DNA of 64,000 nucleotides from JAPPHA01 sp963662815 (GCA_963662815.2 CAXXWA010000040.1:413908-477907), one strand, 5' to 3'; positions 26,026-35,264 are shown, counted from the stretch's first letter. Notes: generated by a model not told the origin, from the sequence alone. Numbers and translations: made by a program.

Positions 26026-28044
26026 TCACGCTATGACCGGTGCGGGATTCAATTCGGCTTCGGCGAGAGGGCGCATGCGGACGCCCATGCTGACAGGCAC
26101 GTCGTACAGGCGCCCGGGCGCGAACCGTGCCCAAAAATGGCGCATGCCTGGCACGATGACCCGAACCACAGGAAGGCCGATGTCTGGTCGAGTCTGATCC
26201 AGAACCAGAAACTCCATGCCGGCGCCTTCGACCAGGAGGCGGCACTCTTCCACATCGTCGCGCGTATCCGTCGTCGCCGGCACCTGATAATGCGAAGCCT
26301 CGCGGTTCGGCTCGTCCGCAACCGGCGCCAGCCATGAGCAATCTTCGAGTCGAGCTGTTTTCCACCACCAAAGCGCCAGCGGATCATCAATCATTGGACT
26401 GTTGGTGCTCGTCCGCGGACGTGGCAGCCAAGTCAGGCACTGATTCAATTCGGAAACCGCACGCAGCGCTGCAATGCGCGGGTCGGAGTGCGCACCCGCA
26501 CCATAAATGATGTCTTCGGTCTCGGCATCCGGCCTGCGCGAGAGCGCTACGAATGTGGGAATGCCAATGTCCGACGTGATGTCAAGAGTCCACAGGTTCC
26601 GCTCATGACCGGCATAGTAGTCCTGAGCTGACGCCAAGTACTTGTCGTCGAAGCTGGCAAGATCGACAGCCGGGACTCGCAGTCGATTATACCACCAAAT
26701 AGCGAACGCATCGCGCTCAACCAGTTCGTAGAAGCCCTGCAGGATGGCTTCTTCCACGGTATTGCCGGCGGCGCATCCGTTTGAGTCTGCGATCAGATCC
26801 ATGCGCCGACGCTGTTCCGCGGGCATGCTATAGAGCATGGACGTCGGCAGATAGCGATGCCGTTGCTGCGTAAGCGACCACACTGGCGTCCAGTCGGTTT
26901 CGGCATCTGGTTCAAGACGCTTTGGCACGACATTGTAGGGATGACCCTTCGCGTTGATGCTCGTCGCATTGTCAAGCTGTAGTTCGCTGAACAGCTGTAC
27001 GTCATTGGGGTGTATTGCGTTGTCTCCTTCGGCGAAATCAATGAATCGCTTGCAAACCCGGATTTCATCGCCGTGGCGTGCGCCAGAATAGCGCTCGACC
27101 GCTTCGCAGAATGCACTGACCTTGGATTGATCCCGCGTCGTGCCCTTGCCGGCGCTCTTGCTGCGCAGGCTCCGCCTGAGCGAACTCAACGTCCGGTTCC
27201 TCGATCCAAGATTGCTTCCGGCCCAGTAGACATGCAGCCAGGAATCGGTCTCATCGGTTGTGCGTGACAGCCACGTCACTACGCCGCTGATCGGGCTCAC
27301 CAAGTGGCGGAATTTCGCAAGGGTGGACGCCGGCGCCAAGGCGCGCGCACCACCGCTGTTCCAATGGGTTTTTGGACTTGCCTCCAGACGCAGCGGAACC
27401 GGCGGTCGATCCGGCCTGTACAACGCCTCGTCACCACAAGCCATGCATTGTGGTCGCCTCATGACCAGATGCGGCGAACTCTCAAGTGTGCCGACATTTA
27501 CTTGGACCGCGTGGTCGTGAATCCGGGTTGCCGTGTCCAGAACCAACCACTTGACGATCTCCACGCCAATCAACCTGTATATGGCTTCCAGGACTGTAGG
27601 ATGGGCCGCGAACGCCCTGAACGCAGCCTCATCGCCGGCAACATTACGGAGAAAACTGTGAACTTCCTGATGGTTGCGCAGGCGATAGGCTAGACACTCC
27701 CAACACGGTCCCTGCCAGTCTGCGCGAAAGACCGGGCCGAACAGCACTTCCATGCCCTGTGGCCGTACAAGCATCCATGGTGCGTTCGCGTCAAGCTGAC
27801 GCCGATTCACTTTGGGAAGGTGGGCATCGAGATAGTCGTCGCAGACGACGACAGTAAGTTCAGGTTCGGCTGCTGTCATCCGGACTCCGTTCGCATCCAG
27901 GTGCCGAACGAGTCGTCCGCCATCACCTTCAACCGCAATTCGCGATTCCGCCAGCCGTCGTTCAACCCAACGCGGCGATGCGCCGAGCGACGACCAGTAG
28001 GCAGCTTGGCATCGATCAACGACCGTGTTCCGCCGACACGACAT
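26026..28044 (-). CDS. TOMM cyclodehydratase: E1-like domain fused to YcaO
   Basis: 672 residues. The N-terminal half (1-~280) is the E1-like partner protein, with QGMEVLFGPVFRADWQGPCW and CLAYRL followed by QCMACGDEAL, the two CxxC pairs of its zinc site. The C-terminal half is YcaO, with ATP-binding signatures GKGTTRDQSKVSAFCEAVER and AAGNTVEEAILQGFYELVER, then DPRIAALRAVSELNQC. The enzyme uses ATP to cyclise Cys/Ser/Thr side chains onto the preceding amide, making azolines. The carboxy terminus NPAPVIA replaces the usual PxPxP tail. The expected N-terminal recognition domain is encoded in a different frame by the upstream ORF (29-base overlap). This is either split genes, +1 recoding, or a one-base error. 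Confidence 0.87.
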   Translation of the reverse strand: MSCRRNTVVDRCQAAYWSSLGASPRWVERRLAESRIAVEGDGGRLVRHLDANGVRMTAAEPELTVVVCDDYLDAHLPKVNRRQLDANAPWMLVRPQGMEVLFGPVFRADWQGPCWECLAYRLRNHQEVHSFLRNVAGDEAAFRAFAAHPTVLEAIYRLIGVEIVKWLVLDTATRIHDHAVQVNVGTLESSPHLVMRRPQCMACGDEALYRPDRPPVPLRLEASPKTHWNSGGARALAPASTLAKFRHLVSPISGVVTWLSRTTDETDSWLHVYWAGSNLGSRNRTLSSLRRSLRSKSAGKGTTRDQSKVSAFCEAVERYSGARHGDEIRVCKRFIDFAEGDNAIHPNDVQLFSELQLDNATSINAKGHPYNVVPKRLEPDAETDWTPVWSLTQQRHRYLPTSMLYSMPAEQRRRMDLIADSNGCAAGNTVEEAILQGFYELVERDAFAIWWYNRLRVPAVDLASFDDKYLASAQDYYAGHERNLWTLDITSDIGIPTFVALSRRPDAETEDIIYGAGAHSDPRIAALRAVSELNQCLTWLPRPRTSTNSPMIDDPLALWWWKTARLEDCSWLAPVADEPNREASHYQVPATTDTRDDVEECRLLVEGAGMEFLVLDQTRPDIGLPVVRVIVPGMRHFWARFAPGRLYDVPVSMGVRMRPLAEAELNPAPVIA

Positions 28045-28381
28045 AGCCCTTTGCTGAGAGCGAGATTACCGCCGCAATGACGTCGGCCGCGGCATGGGTG
28101 CCGTCGAGGGCCGCAACAATCCCGTCGTGTACATTGCGGCCATCGAGCAGCGGCAGCAGGTCGCCAAGGAGCGCGCCGTGAAGCAGCGTATTGAACGACT
28201 CGGAAATGAGCAGCGTCTTCTGTTCACCGATATCTTGGAACTTGAGGTGTGGGGCCAAAATCGGATGTTGGACGAGGCCTTGGTCTGCAGGAGTTGTCCT
28301 GGTCATGATCCCATGCCGGGATTTTCCGTACGCTTGCGCAGGCACCGGAGATTCCGGCGCGGTATCGTCCTGCTGTTTCAT
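28016..28381 (-). CDS. RiPP recognition element (RRE) of the cyclodehydratase, separate frame
   Basis: 121 residues from ATG 28381. The C-terminal ~85 residues are the winged-helix leader-binding domain that normally begins fused E1-YcaO proteins: HPILAPHLKFQDIGEQKTLL, then LLPLLDGRNVHDGIVAALDG and DVIAAVISLSAKGYVVSAE. It stops at TGA 28016-28018, 29 bases inside the start of the E1-YcaO frame. Reading +1 across CGTTGA would give one continuous protein. The start is uncertain: ATG 28381 overlaps the preceding ORF's stop (ATGA), and ATG 28306 (MTRTTPADQ) would give a 96-residue protein. Its role would be to bind the NHLP leader and present the core to YcaO. Confidence 0.7.
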   Translation of the reverse strand: MKQQDDTAPESPVPAQAYGKSRHGIMTRTTPADQGLVQHPILAPHLKFQDIGEQKTLLISESFNTLLHGALLGDLLPLLDGRNVHDGIVAALDGTHAAADVIAAVISLSAKGYVVSAEHGR

Positions 28382-28728
28382 GATTGCCAGAAGAACGAGT
28401 CGAACCCTAACGCGGTCCAGGATGACTGTGCGCAATGCCTCGAACTGCGTGAATTTGTTGGAGCCGCGCCGAAACCAAACGTCTCAGCAGCGTTCAGCAG
28501 ATGTCGATGCATTGCCGTTCTCCAGCGCCTAGTCAGCGGGTCGTCCCGGTACGAGCCGCTGCGCCGGTCGTCATTGTCAGTTGCGGATCGTTCCGGCATC
28601 TCGAGTGATTGTATGGTATCTGCAATGACAATGATCAACTCGAAGCACTTCTCGACAAGATTTTTCTTTCCTGACTTCGGGTTTTGCGTCGGTTCAAGTG
28701 CCCGGCCCGCGGGCAATGTGACGAGCAC
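28378..28728 (-). CDS. coding-like ORF of unknown function, probably frame-broken
   Basis: A GTG-initiated frame of 116 residues whose TGA overlaps the RRE ATG (ATGA). Its first two thirds look protein-like with cluster-typical codon use (NLVEKCFELIIVIADTIQSL, then RWRTAMHRHLLNAAE). After about 28470 the protein-like signal continues in the RRE frame instead (FRRGSNKFTQFEALRTVILD, RVRVRLVLLAIM). That suggests a one-base frame change near 28470 and a longer original gene joined to the RRE. No family recognised. Confidence 0.3.
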   Translation of the reverse strand: MLVTLPAGRALEPTQNPKSGKKNLVEKCFELIIVIADTIQSLEMPERSATDNDDRRSGSYRDDPLTRRWRTAMHRHLLNAAETFGFGAAPTNSRSSRHCAQSSWTALGFDSFFWQS

Positions 28729-28831
28729 ATCGGGATCAATGCGGGGGCAGGCTCAGTTGGGCGGTTCTTCAACCAGAAAAGTCTTGCCGTCATTTGTCCA
28801 GAAACGAGATTGATCAGGCCCCGCAAATTCA

Positions 28832-30133
28832 TCAGTTCTTCAAGTCGTCAACGAGACGTTCCAAAGCTTCGATGCAAAACGCGGAGGTCAAGGATTCAGA
28901 GCCGTGCCCAATCTGGCCGACCAATCCCCATCGCAACGTTTGGTCGCCAAACGCAAGAATTTCCGGCCAGCTTCCATCTTCTCGTTGCGAATTGATGATC
29001 CTTTCTGCGTGGTGTTTCGTGTCGATGCATTCGAGCCGTCCGATGTTGTCAAGCGCCGACACCGCCTGAGCGGCCTGAAGGATGTTCTCGAAATCTCCCT
29101 GCTCATCGCGCAGGCCAAGGATTTGATCTTCGAGTATTGAGCCAAGTTGACCGAATGCAGGCTGCGCGCGAGCCATGGCGCGAGTCGTTGCATAGTAGAT
29201 CGAAACCGGGTCCGGATACCATTTTGATGAACCTTTTAGTCGACCACTGGCGATCAACGCCTTCAACCATTGTTGTGCAGCCCTGGTTTCAGGGTGGTCG
29301 CCGAGGTAGGCGATGACATTTGCATTGACGACCGGATCGGCTTCAATGCGAAAGCTCGACACAACGTCGGGTTCGCCATCCTCTAGCACCCAGGTCATGA
29401 AACGACCCTCATCGTCACGATTTGCCAACATTTTCGGCACATTTCTTCCAAGGAGAATCCAGGGATGCGAGTCAATGACCAGTGAACAGAGTGACGAGCT
29501 GTCAAGATCCATGGGAAGGTGGCGATAGTAGCGCCACAGTCCGGGATACTCGATGGTGTCGGCGAGGTATTCCTTGGTCGCGGAGCGGAGGGCTTTGGCA
29601 CGTGTGTCATTGCAGTTTTCAAGAGCGAGAACACAAAGAGCCGAAACAAAAGGCGGTCGTTCGAAATGTCGAGGAATGTTTGCGTCGGCCGTATTGAACC
29701 GGATGCAGCGCCATGCACCGTTTTCATCGACGACGGATTCTAGGAAGTCGAGACCACGGCGGATGCTTTCTCTGCCTGCATCTGCAATATCTGCCGGGGT
29801 GGCCTTGTATTCCTGGACCGTAGATGGCCTAGGGGCGAAGGACCGAACGGGCGGTGCCGGGTCATGGAGAGTCTTGCGAAGAAACACAAGTGATGCCGCG
29901 CCGGTCCTGGCGGTCTCCCGTTCGATCGCAGAAAACTTGTTGCGCGGCGGCAGCACTATATGCGTCGTCGAATCGGATTCTTCATGCACATGAATTTCAT
30001 GATCTTCGGCCAACGTCTTTCCGAACTCCCTTTCGATCGTCTCCTTCGGATTCGCGAGAAGACTCTTGCGAAAGCTCGCGTTCTCCCTAGCTTTGGACAA
30101 AAGGAAACCGGACGGGTCGATGGGTTTTGTCAT
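28832..30133 (-). CDS. NHLP leader fused to a terpene-cyclase/prenyltransferase-like alpha-toroid
   Basis: 433 residues. Residues ~10-75 are an NHLP leader homologous to the precursor at 24513: SFRKSLLANPKETIEREFGK, DHEIHVHEESDSTTHIVLPP. A proline-rich linker follows (90-115). Residues ~115-430 are a toroid of prenyltransferase/squalene-oxidase-type repeats: RRGLDFLESVVDENGAWR, a DxDxS motif at 209-213 (PMDLDSSSLCSL, where class II cyclases have DxDDT), and INSQREDGSWPEILAFGD near the end. The leader has no core after it, so it is probably not a precursor. It may mimic the leader to dock on the RRE, or the domain may act on the peptide. I use ATG 30133, but no clear ribosome-binding site is present; longer in-frame starts exist up to 30262. 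Confidence 0.82.
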   Translation of the reverse strand: MTKPIDPSGFLLSKARENASFRKSLLANPKETIEREFGKTLAEDHEIHVHEESDSTTHIVLPPRNKFSAIERETARTGAASLVFLRKTLHDPAPPVRSFAPRPSTVQEYKATPADIADAGRESIRRGLDFLESVVDENGAWRCIRFNTADANIPRHFERPPFVSALCVLALENCNDTRAKALRSATKEYLADTIEYPGLWRYYRHLPMDLDSSSLCSLVIDSHPWILLGRNVPKMLANRDDEGRFMTWVLEDGEPDVVSSFRIEADPVVNANVIAYLGDHPETRAAQQWLKALIASGRLKGSSKWYPDPVSIYYATTRAMARAQPAFGQLGSILEDQILGLRDEQGDFENILQAAQAVSALDNIGRLECIDTKHHAERIINSQREDGSWPEILAFGDQTLRWGLVGQIGHGSESLTSAFCIEALERLVDDLKN

Positions 30134-30520
30134 GGATTGCGTCTGGTGTCTTGGGTAACTGGCCTGTTGAAATTCCACGGTTGCGGAACCAGTGGGAGCA
30201 CGCGCCATATGACGTGCTGGACATTCTTCCGAAATCGATGTCTTCGAGCAAACCGATTCCATCGTTTCGGCGGGACAATGCTATCGTTTGTGGAGCCCGG
30301 TTGCCAGCGGCACGAGAGTTGGACGCAGGGCTTTCCCACGCTGATTCCGTTTGATTTTTCTTGACGGCGGGCATTGCTGCGTTGCACGCGCCCGCGCGCG
30401 GTGGCGATATCGCCATTGATTGTCACGGTCGGCCCGAAGGTCCCGCGTTGCCCGCCCGCGCGCCTCCGGAGCGATCGGTTTCCACTGGCGTTCCCGTTCT
30501 GCATGTGCCATGCTGCCGGC

Positions 30521-31208
30521 ATGGCGATTCGCGAACGCATGGAATCCTGCCCGGTTCGCCGGGAGGCCCCCGACGGGTTCCGTCTGTCCGAGGTCGAGGT
30601 TCGCCTGGCGAAGCCGGAGGAGCGACCGCTCTGGGACGCGGCGATGGACGCGCATCATTATCTCGGCTTTAGCCGGCTGGCGGGCCGCGGCCTGCGTTAT
30701 GTCGCGGCCTTCGGGGGCCGGTGGCTGGGCCTGGCGGCGTGGCAGAACGGCGCCTTCAAGTGCGGTCCGCGCGACCGCTGGTGCGGCTGGAAGCCGGAGC
30801 GGCAGTTCCGGCGGCTTGAGCTCATCGCGAACAACACGCGTTTCCTGGTGCTTTCCGAGCCCGGGGCGTTCCCGAACTTCGCCTCCTTCTTCCTTGCGCG
30901 GATGACCCGCCGGCTCGCCGACGACTGGCTGGCGGCGCATGGCCACCGCGTGCTCCTGGCCGAGACCTTCTGCGATCCGGCGAGGTTTCCGGGCACCATG
31001 CACAGGGCGGCGGGTTGGGAGGGCTTGGGCAAGACCCGGGGGTTCGCCCGCGCCAACGGGCGCTACACCGACCCCCACGGCAAGCCGAAGGAGATCTTCG
31101 TCACGCCGCCGGGCCCGATGCCCGGGCGCTGCTTTCGAGCCCGCTGCCGCTGCCGCCCGAGGTGGCGCCGCCGGCCGGTCCCGGACTGGTCCCGCGCCCC
31201 CCGGGGCG
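30521..31208 (+). CDS. DUF4338 (DruA-like) protein of the ISAs1-like element
   Basis: The frame from ATG 30521 encodes RRLELIANNTRFLVLSEPG, then NFASFFLARMTRRLADDWLA and LLAETFCDPARFPGTMHRAA, then GRYTDPHGKPKEIFV, which I recognise as DUF4338, the domain of the Druantia protein DruA. The match ends near 31115. Downstream homology (LLSSPLPLPPEVAPPAGPGL) continues one frame back, and then the transposase in another frame. The frame stays open far beyond this point because of high GC, so the end given is the functional limit. The DUF4338 and transposase genes lie together between the terminal repeats in both copies. Confidence 0.7.
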
Positions 31209-32339
31209 ATGCGGGCGCTCCACGCCGAACTGATGGGAATCCCCGACTTCCGCCGGAGGCAGGGGCGCAGGCACACGGCGGCCTGCGTGCTCAGCGTGCA
31301 CATCCTCGCCGAACTCGCCAACATGAAGGGCTGCCTCGCCGCCGCGCAGTTCGCGAAGGCGCTGTCGCAGAAGGAGCTGGCGGCCGTCGGCGCCTGGAGG
31401 AACCGCAGGACGGGCCTGTGCGAGCCGCCCTCCAAGTCCACGATCCATCGGGTCGTCCAGATGATCGACCCCGAGGCGCTCGAGGACGCGGTCGGCCGCC
31501 ACTGCGGGCCCCGGCTTCCCCTTGCCCGGGCGCTTGCCGCCGACGGCAGGCGCATCCGCGGCGCCAGCCGCAACGGCGCGGACCATCACGAGACCGCGGC
31601 CCTTGTCGACCACGCCTCCGGCGCACCCTTCGCGCTTCCGAACTTCGGCGACGACGGAGGCGAGCCGGCGGCCGCCCACGACCTCCTGGAGCGCAGCGAC
31701 ATCCGCGGCAGGGTCATCACCCTCGACGCGCTGCACACGACGCGCAAGACCGCGAAGCCGATCACGGAACGCTCCGGCGCCGACTGCGTCTTCCCGGTCG
31801 AGGGCAACGCTCAGGAGACCTTCGGCATCCTCGACGGCATCGACTGGGAGAGAGACGCCACCGGTCGCTTCGCGGAGGATCCCGAAAAGGCCCGCGGACG
31901 TCCGGAGCAGCGCTCCATCAGCGTCCCGGCCCCGCTCAAGCGCCTGATCGACTGCCCCGGCGTCAGCCGGACCGCCCGCGTCGCCCGCTGCCGGGAGCCG
32001 TTGAGGAAGGACGGCGACGATGGCGGGAAGGACCATACCGAGACCGCGCATGTCATCACCTCGCTGGATGCCGAGGCCGCGTCGCCGGAGGACCTGCTCC
32101 GGCTGAATCGCCGGCACCGGGCAGTGGAGAACATGAACCGCCGACAAAGAGACTGCGTCTGCGGCGAGGACGCCTGCCCGACCCGCACGGGCCATGGCCC
32201 GGCGAACCGGGCCACGCCCGACAACATCGCGCTCGCGGTGGTCTTCGCCAACCGCCGCGAGGCGGAAAGCCTCGCCGAAACCCGGCGACGGCTGCAGCTG
32301 AACCGCAGCGAAGCCATTGCCGCCCTGACCCGGCCCTGA
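31209..32339 (+). CDS. ISAs1-family transposase (intact frame)
   Basis: 376 residues. Family landmarks: MGIPDFRRRQGRRHTAACVL, LALALT-type core replaced by LPLARALAADGRRIRGASRN (first catalytic Asp), RGRVITLDALHTTRKTAKPI (second Asp), and AVENMNRRQRDCVCGEDAC (the glutamate region). The usual HW before the catalytic Glu is HR here, so activity is uncertain. Starts at ATG 31209. The preceding LPLPPEVAPPAGPGL-type linker is out of frame by one base compared with copy 2. Confidence 0.8.
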   Translation: MRALHAELMGIPDFRRRQGRRHTAACVLSVHILAELANMKGCLAAAQFAKALSQKELAAVGAWRNRRTGLCEPPSKSTIHRVVQMIDPEALEDAVGRHCGPRLPLARALAADGRRIRGASRNGADHHETAALVDHASGAPFALPNFGDDGGEPAAAHDLLERSDIRGRVITLDALHTTRKTAKPITERSGADCVFPVEGNAQETFGILDGIDWERDATGRFAEDPEKARGRPEQRSISVPAPLKRLIDCPGVSRTARVARCREPLRKDGDDGGKDHTETAHVITSLDAEAASPEDLLRLNRRHRAVENMNRRQRDCVCGEDACPTRTGHGPANRATPDNIALAVVFANRREAESLAETRRRLQLNRSEAIAALTRP

Positions 32340-32539
32340 GCGGCGGCAACGCGTCCGGGAATTTCCCGGGCACCGACGAACCGCCGCCAAACCTCCGAAA
32401 CGAATCACGCAAGGGCCGAAAACAGCGCCCGCACCGCCCCGTGGACGGCTCCGCAAACGCGAAACCCGGCCAGAACACGCCGATCCGTCCTCCGTTCATC
32501 GGCTGTTTGCAAGATTGGCCGCAGCATGGGAAAGCCCTG

Positions 32540-32922
32540 CCCGAAGACGAGCAGACGCTGTTCGAGATCCGCGACCATCCGGACTTCCCCGGCGAGCGCC
32601 TCGTCGCCTGCCGCAATCCCCGCCTCGCCGGGCACCGCGCCCGCGTCCGGCAGGAGCTGCTCGAGGCCACCGAAAAGGCGCTCGCGAAGATCGCCGCGCG
32701 CGTCGAGGGCGGAACCCTCCGCGGCGAGGTCATCAACACGAAGAAGATGAAGAAACACTTCCGCCTCGACATCGCCGCGACCGGCTTCGGCTTCAGCCGC
32801 GACCGGGACTCCATCGACGCCGAGGCCGCCCTCGACGGAATCTACATCATCCGCACCTCGCTCGGCGACGACGACATGGATGCCGAGGAATGCGTCAGGG
32901 GATGCAAGGCCCTGACCCGCGC
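32540..32922 (+). pseudogene. IS1634-like transposase, internal fragment
   Basis: Begins exactly at the ISAs1 copy 1 right repeat and encodes DEQTLFEIRDHPDFPGERLV through DDDMDAEECVRG, nearly identical to the IS1634-like gene at 56732. An internal stretch present there (EGEADIGLAVG) is missing. The 5' 300 codons are gone. The 3' end is cut at GACCCGCG by the serine-recombinase element, and the rest of the gene resumes at 37451. Confidence 0.85.
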
Positions 32923-32955
32923 GGATCAACTCATTGAAGGTCTGCCTCCATGGAT

Positions 32956-35052
32956 TTAGTTTCGGGTTCCTGCGACCTGGTCCCACGCCTTTTCGCGGGC
33001 TTCGGTCCATTTCATTCCGAGCTTGCGCCGCTCCTTCAGTCGCTTCACCTCGGCCTCGTCGGCAAGGATCAGCCAGCGCCGGTTCCTGTCGGTGTTCCCG
33101 CCCTCGCGGCGTGCGGAGACGACACCTGTCGCGACCCAGCTGTACACGGTCGGGACAGGCATGCCGAGCAGGTCTGCAAACTCGGCAATCGTCCACTCGT
33201 GCGGCTTCCGGTCGGCGGGGGCCGGTCGCGGACGCGCCGGCGCCCTGGGCTGCGGCCGGCACTTGTTGAGGAGGTTGGTCACCGAACTGACGTTGAACGA
33301 CTCCCGGCGTGGCGGGCGATATCCTTCGGCGTTCAGGATGTCGGCGATCTCCTGCTGCGCTCTGCCCTCGCTTTCGAGCTCCAGGGCCCGTCTGCCCAGG
33401 TCCTCGAAGGAGGACAGCTGTTCCAGCCGCCGCACGGGCGCGCGAACCCGCTCCCTGCTTGTGTGCCCGCCATGCCAGTGCATTTCGATGTCGAGCTGCT
33501 CGCTGGTTCCGTGCTGCGTCGCGACGACCCGCTCGACCATGAGCGACAGGACCGCGGCGCGGGTGCCGTCACCGATCCCTTCGTCGTTCCAGAGCCGCGC
33601 GATGTCCCGGGCCGCGGTCCGGATCCGGTCCCATTCAGCCCCTGACAGCTGCTTCGGCACGGATCCGCAGAACCGCTCGTACGCGTCGCCGAGCCGCTGG
33701 CGCTCGGAAAGCGCCGTTTCGCAGCGCGCCTCGAGGCTGCGCGCGACCATGCGATTGTCGGGCTCGACCGCGTCGTGCTGGCGAAAGATCCTGTCGGCTT
33801 CCCGGTCGGCGCGCTCGAGCCGCCGCCGCCACGCCGCGTGCTGCTCCCTGCGATCATGTTCCGCATTGGCGGCGACGGATTGCGAAAGCTCCAGCGCCGC
33901 CGGCGACAGGGCCTGCAGCACCAGCCGCGACACCAGCGGCTGCAGCAGCCGCCCGGAAAACGACTGGCACCTGTCCCCGCCGCAGTCCCGCGCCTCGCCG
34001 GGGCAGCGATGGCGCACGGTCCCCGTGCCGGAATAACGGACGCCCATCCGCAGCCCGCAGCGGCCGCAGCGCACCAGCCCGCTCATCAGGTTGCCCCGGC
34101 TGCCGGAACGGGGGAGAAAAACGTTTGCCGACAGCTGCTTCCGGTTCAGTTCGTGGACGTCCCAGCTGATACAGGCCGGATGATGGTCGCGGATCAGGTG
34201 CCGCCAGCTGCGCATGCCGCTGCCGTCGGGCTTGCTCCTGCCCCAAGCGAAGGCGCCGGCGTAGACCGGGTTGCACAGCATGCCGTGAAGGGTCGCGAGG
34301 CTCGGGCGGTTCCAGACCAGGGCGCCGCGCGTCTCCCGGCGGGCGGAGCGGTGCGGAAGCTTCACGTCGCGGCTTGCCAGGAGCCTGAGCACGCCCGAGA
34401 GCGAGCCGCAGGCGGCAAACAGGTCGAAGACCAGGCGCACGCTGGCGCGAACCTCCTCGTCGGGGTCCATCTCCACGCGCCCGTCGTCGGCACGGACGCA
34501 GCCGCGGGGCAGGGGCACGGACAGCTCCCCGCGGGCCGCCTTCGCCTCGCGGCCGGCATGCATCCTCATGCGCAGCGTGTGCAACTCCGACTCCGACACC
34601 GTCCCGAGAACTCCGAGCAGGAAACGATCCGTGCGGCGGTTGAGATCATGCACTGATTCTGCGTCGGCAATCAGCGTGTCCGTGCGGCAGCAAAGTTCCA
34701 GCAGCTGGCCCCAGTCGGCAAGGCTCCGCGACAGGCGCGAAACATCCCGGCTCAGCACGAGCCCGACCCGCCCGAGGCTCACTTCGCCGACCAGCCGGGT
34801 GAACCCGGATCGTCCGGCCGTGCTGCGCCCCGAAAGACCGAGGTCGCTGTCAATGACGCCGATCATGGATGACGCCCAGCCCAGCCCCGACGCGCGATCC
34901 CTCAGTCCATGCTGCAGCAGTGTCGACTCGCGGTTCTCCTCGACCTGCTTCAGCGTCGACTGGCGGATGTAGACGATCGCCTTGCGGCTCAGATGGCGCT
35001 GACAGACCTTCGGCGCCTCAGCCGGGCTCGTCGCGACGACCGAACCCGTCAT
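32956..35052 (-). CDS. large serine recombinase
   Basis: About 698 residues. N-terminal resolvase domain: AIVYIRQSTLKQVEENREST has the catalytic Ser, followed by LVLSRDVSRLSRS. Then comes a recombinase domain (PVYAGAFAWGRSKPDGSGM), a zinc ribbon (LVRCGRCGLRMGVR with a distal CPGEARDCGGDRC), a long coiled coil (RREQHAAWRRRLERADREAD), and a C-terminal helix-turn-helix (EWTIAEFADLLGMPVPTVYS). It catalyses site-specific DNA insertion or excision through a phosphoserine intermediate. It sits inside a disrupted IS1634-like gene, so this element most likely integrated there. ATG 35052 or 35073 could be the start. Confidence 0.9.
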   Translation of the reverse strand: MTGSVVATSPAEAPKVCQRHLSRKAIVYIRQSTLKQVEENRESTLLQHGLRDRASGLGWASSMIGVIDSDLGLSGRSTAGRSGFTRLVGEVSLGRVGLVLSRDVSRLSRSLADWGQLLELCCRTDTLIADAESVHDLNRRTDRFLLGVLGTVSESELHTLRMRMHAGREAKAARGELSVPLPRGCVRADDGRVEMDPDEEVRASVRLVFDLFAACGSLSGVLRLLASRDVKLPHRSARRETRGALVWNRPSLATLHGMLCNPVYAGAFAWGRSKPDGSGMRSWRHLIRDHHPACISWDVHELNRKQLSANVFLPRSGSRGNLMSGLVRCGRCGLRMGVRYSGTGTVRHRCPGEARDCGGDRCQSFSGRLLQPLVSRLVLQALSPAALELSQSVAANAEHDRREQHAAWRRRLERADREADRIFRQHDAVEPDNRMVARSLEARCETALSERQRLGDAYERFCGSVPKQLSGAEWDRIRTAARDIARLWNDEGIGDGTRAAVLSLMVERVVATQHGTSEQLDIEMHWHGGHTSRERVRAPVRRLEQLSSFEDLGRRALELESEGRAQQEIADILNAEGYRPPRRESFNVSSVTNLLNKCRPQPRAPARPRPAPADRKPHEWTIAEFADLLGMPVPTVYSWVATGVVSARREGGNTDRNRRWLILADEAEVKRLKERRKLGMKWTEAREKAWDQVAGTRN

Positions 35053-35191
35053 CGTCCCGATCCGCCGGAGCAAACAGGAGCTCGGCGATCACGCGTGCCA
35101 GGACCCGGGAAATCCGGGACCTGTTCTCCGGCAGCAGCGTCTCCCAGATCATCGCCTGCTGCTCGTCCGTGTTCCGGCTCACGGTTCTCAT
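35018..35191 (-). CDS. 57-aa ORF upstream of and overlapping the serine recombinase
   Basis: Reads MRTVSRNTDEQQAMIWETLL followed by PENRSRISRVLARVIAELLF. A small helical, charged protein overlapping the recombinase start; such accessory ORFs often precede large serine recombinases in transposable units. An overlapping alternative frame (35049-35255) is also open. Function unknown. Confidence 0.4.
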   Translation of the reverse strand: MRTVSRNTDEQQAMIWETLLPENRSRISRVLARVIAELLFAPADRDDDGFGRRDEPG

Positions 35192-35264
35192 GCCATTCCA
35201 CCAGATCCAGCAGTGCCTGTGCGGGCAATGCTGCAGGATCGTGGCGGCTTGTCAAATATATGGA

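Larger units (their letters stand above)
30326..32539 (+). mobile_element. ISAs1-like element, copy 1 (carries DUF4338 and transposase genes)
   Basis: Bounded by 18-bp inverted repeats: CAGGGCTTTCCCACGCTG at 30326-30343 and CAGCATGGGAAAGCCCTG at 32522-32539, with one mismatch. Length 2214 bp. The flanks (AGTTGGACG left, CCCGAAGAC right) do not repeat, so no target duplication remains; the right flank is the interior of an IS1634-like gene. A deletion or recombination occurred after insertion. Confidence 0.88.

Noticed and set aside
28094..28813. 239-codon plus-strand frame opposite the RRE gene
   Set aside because: The minus strand holds recognisable RRE sequence; the plus frame is a shadow.
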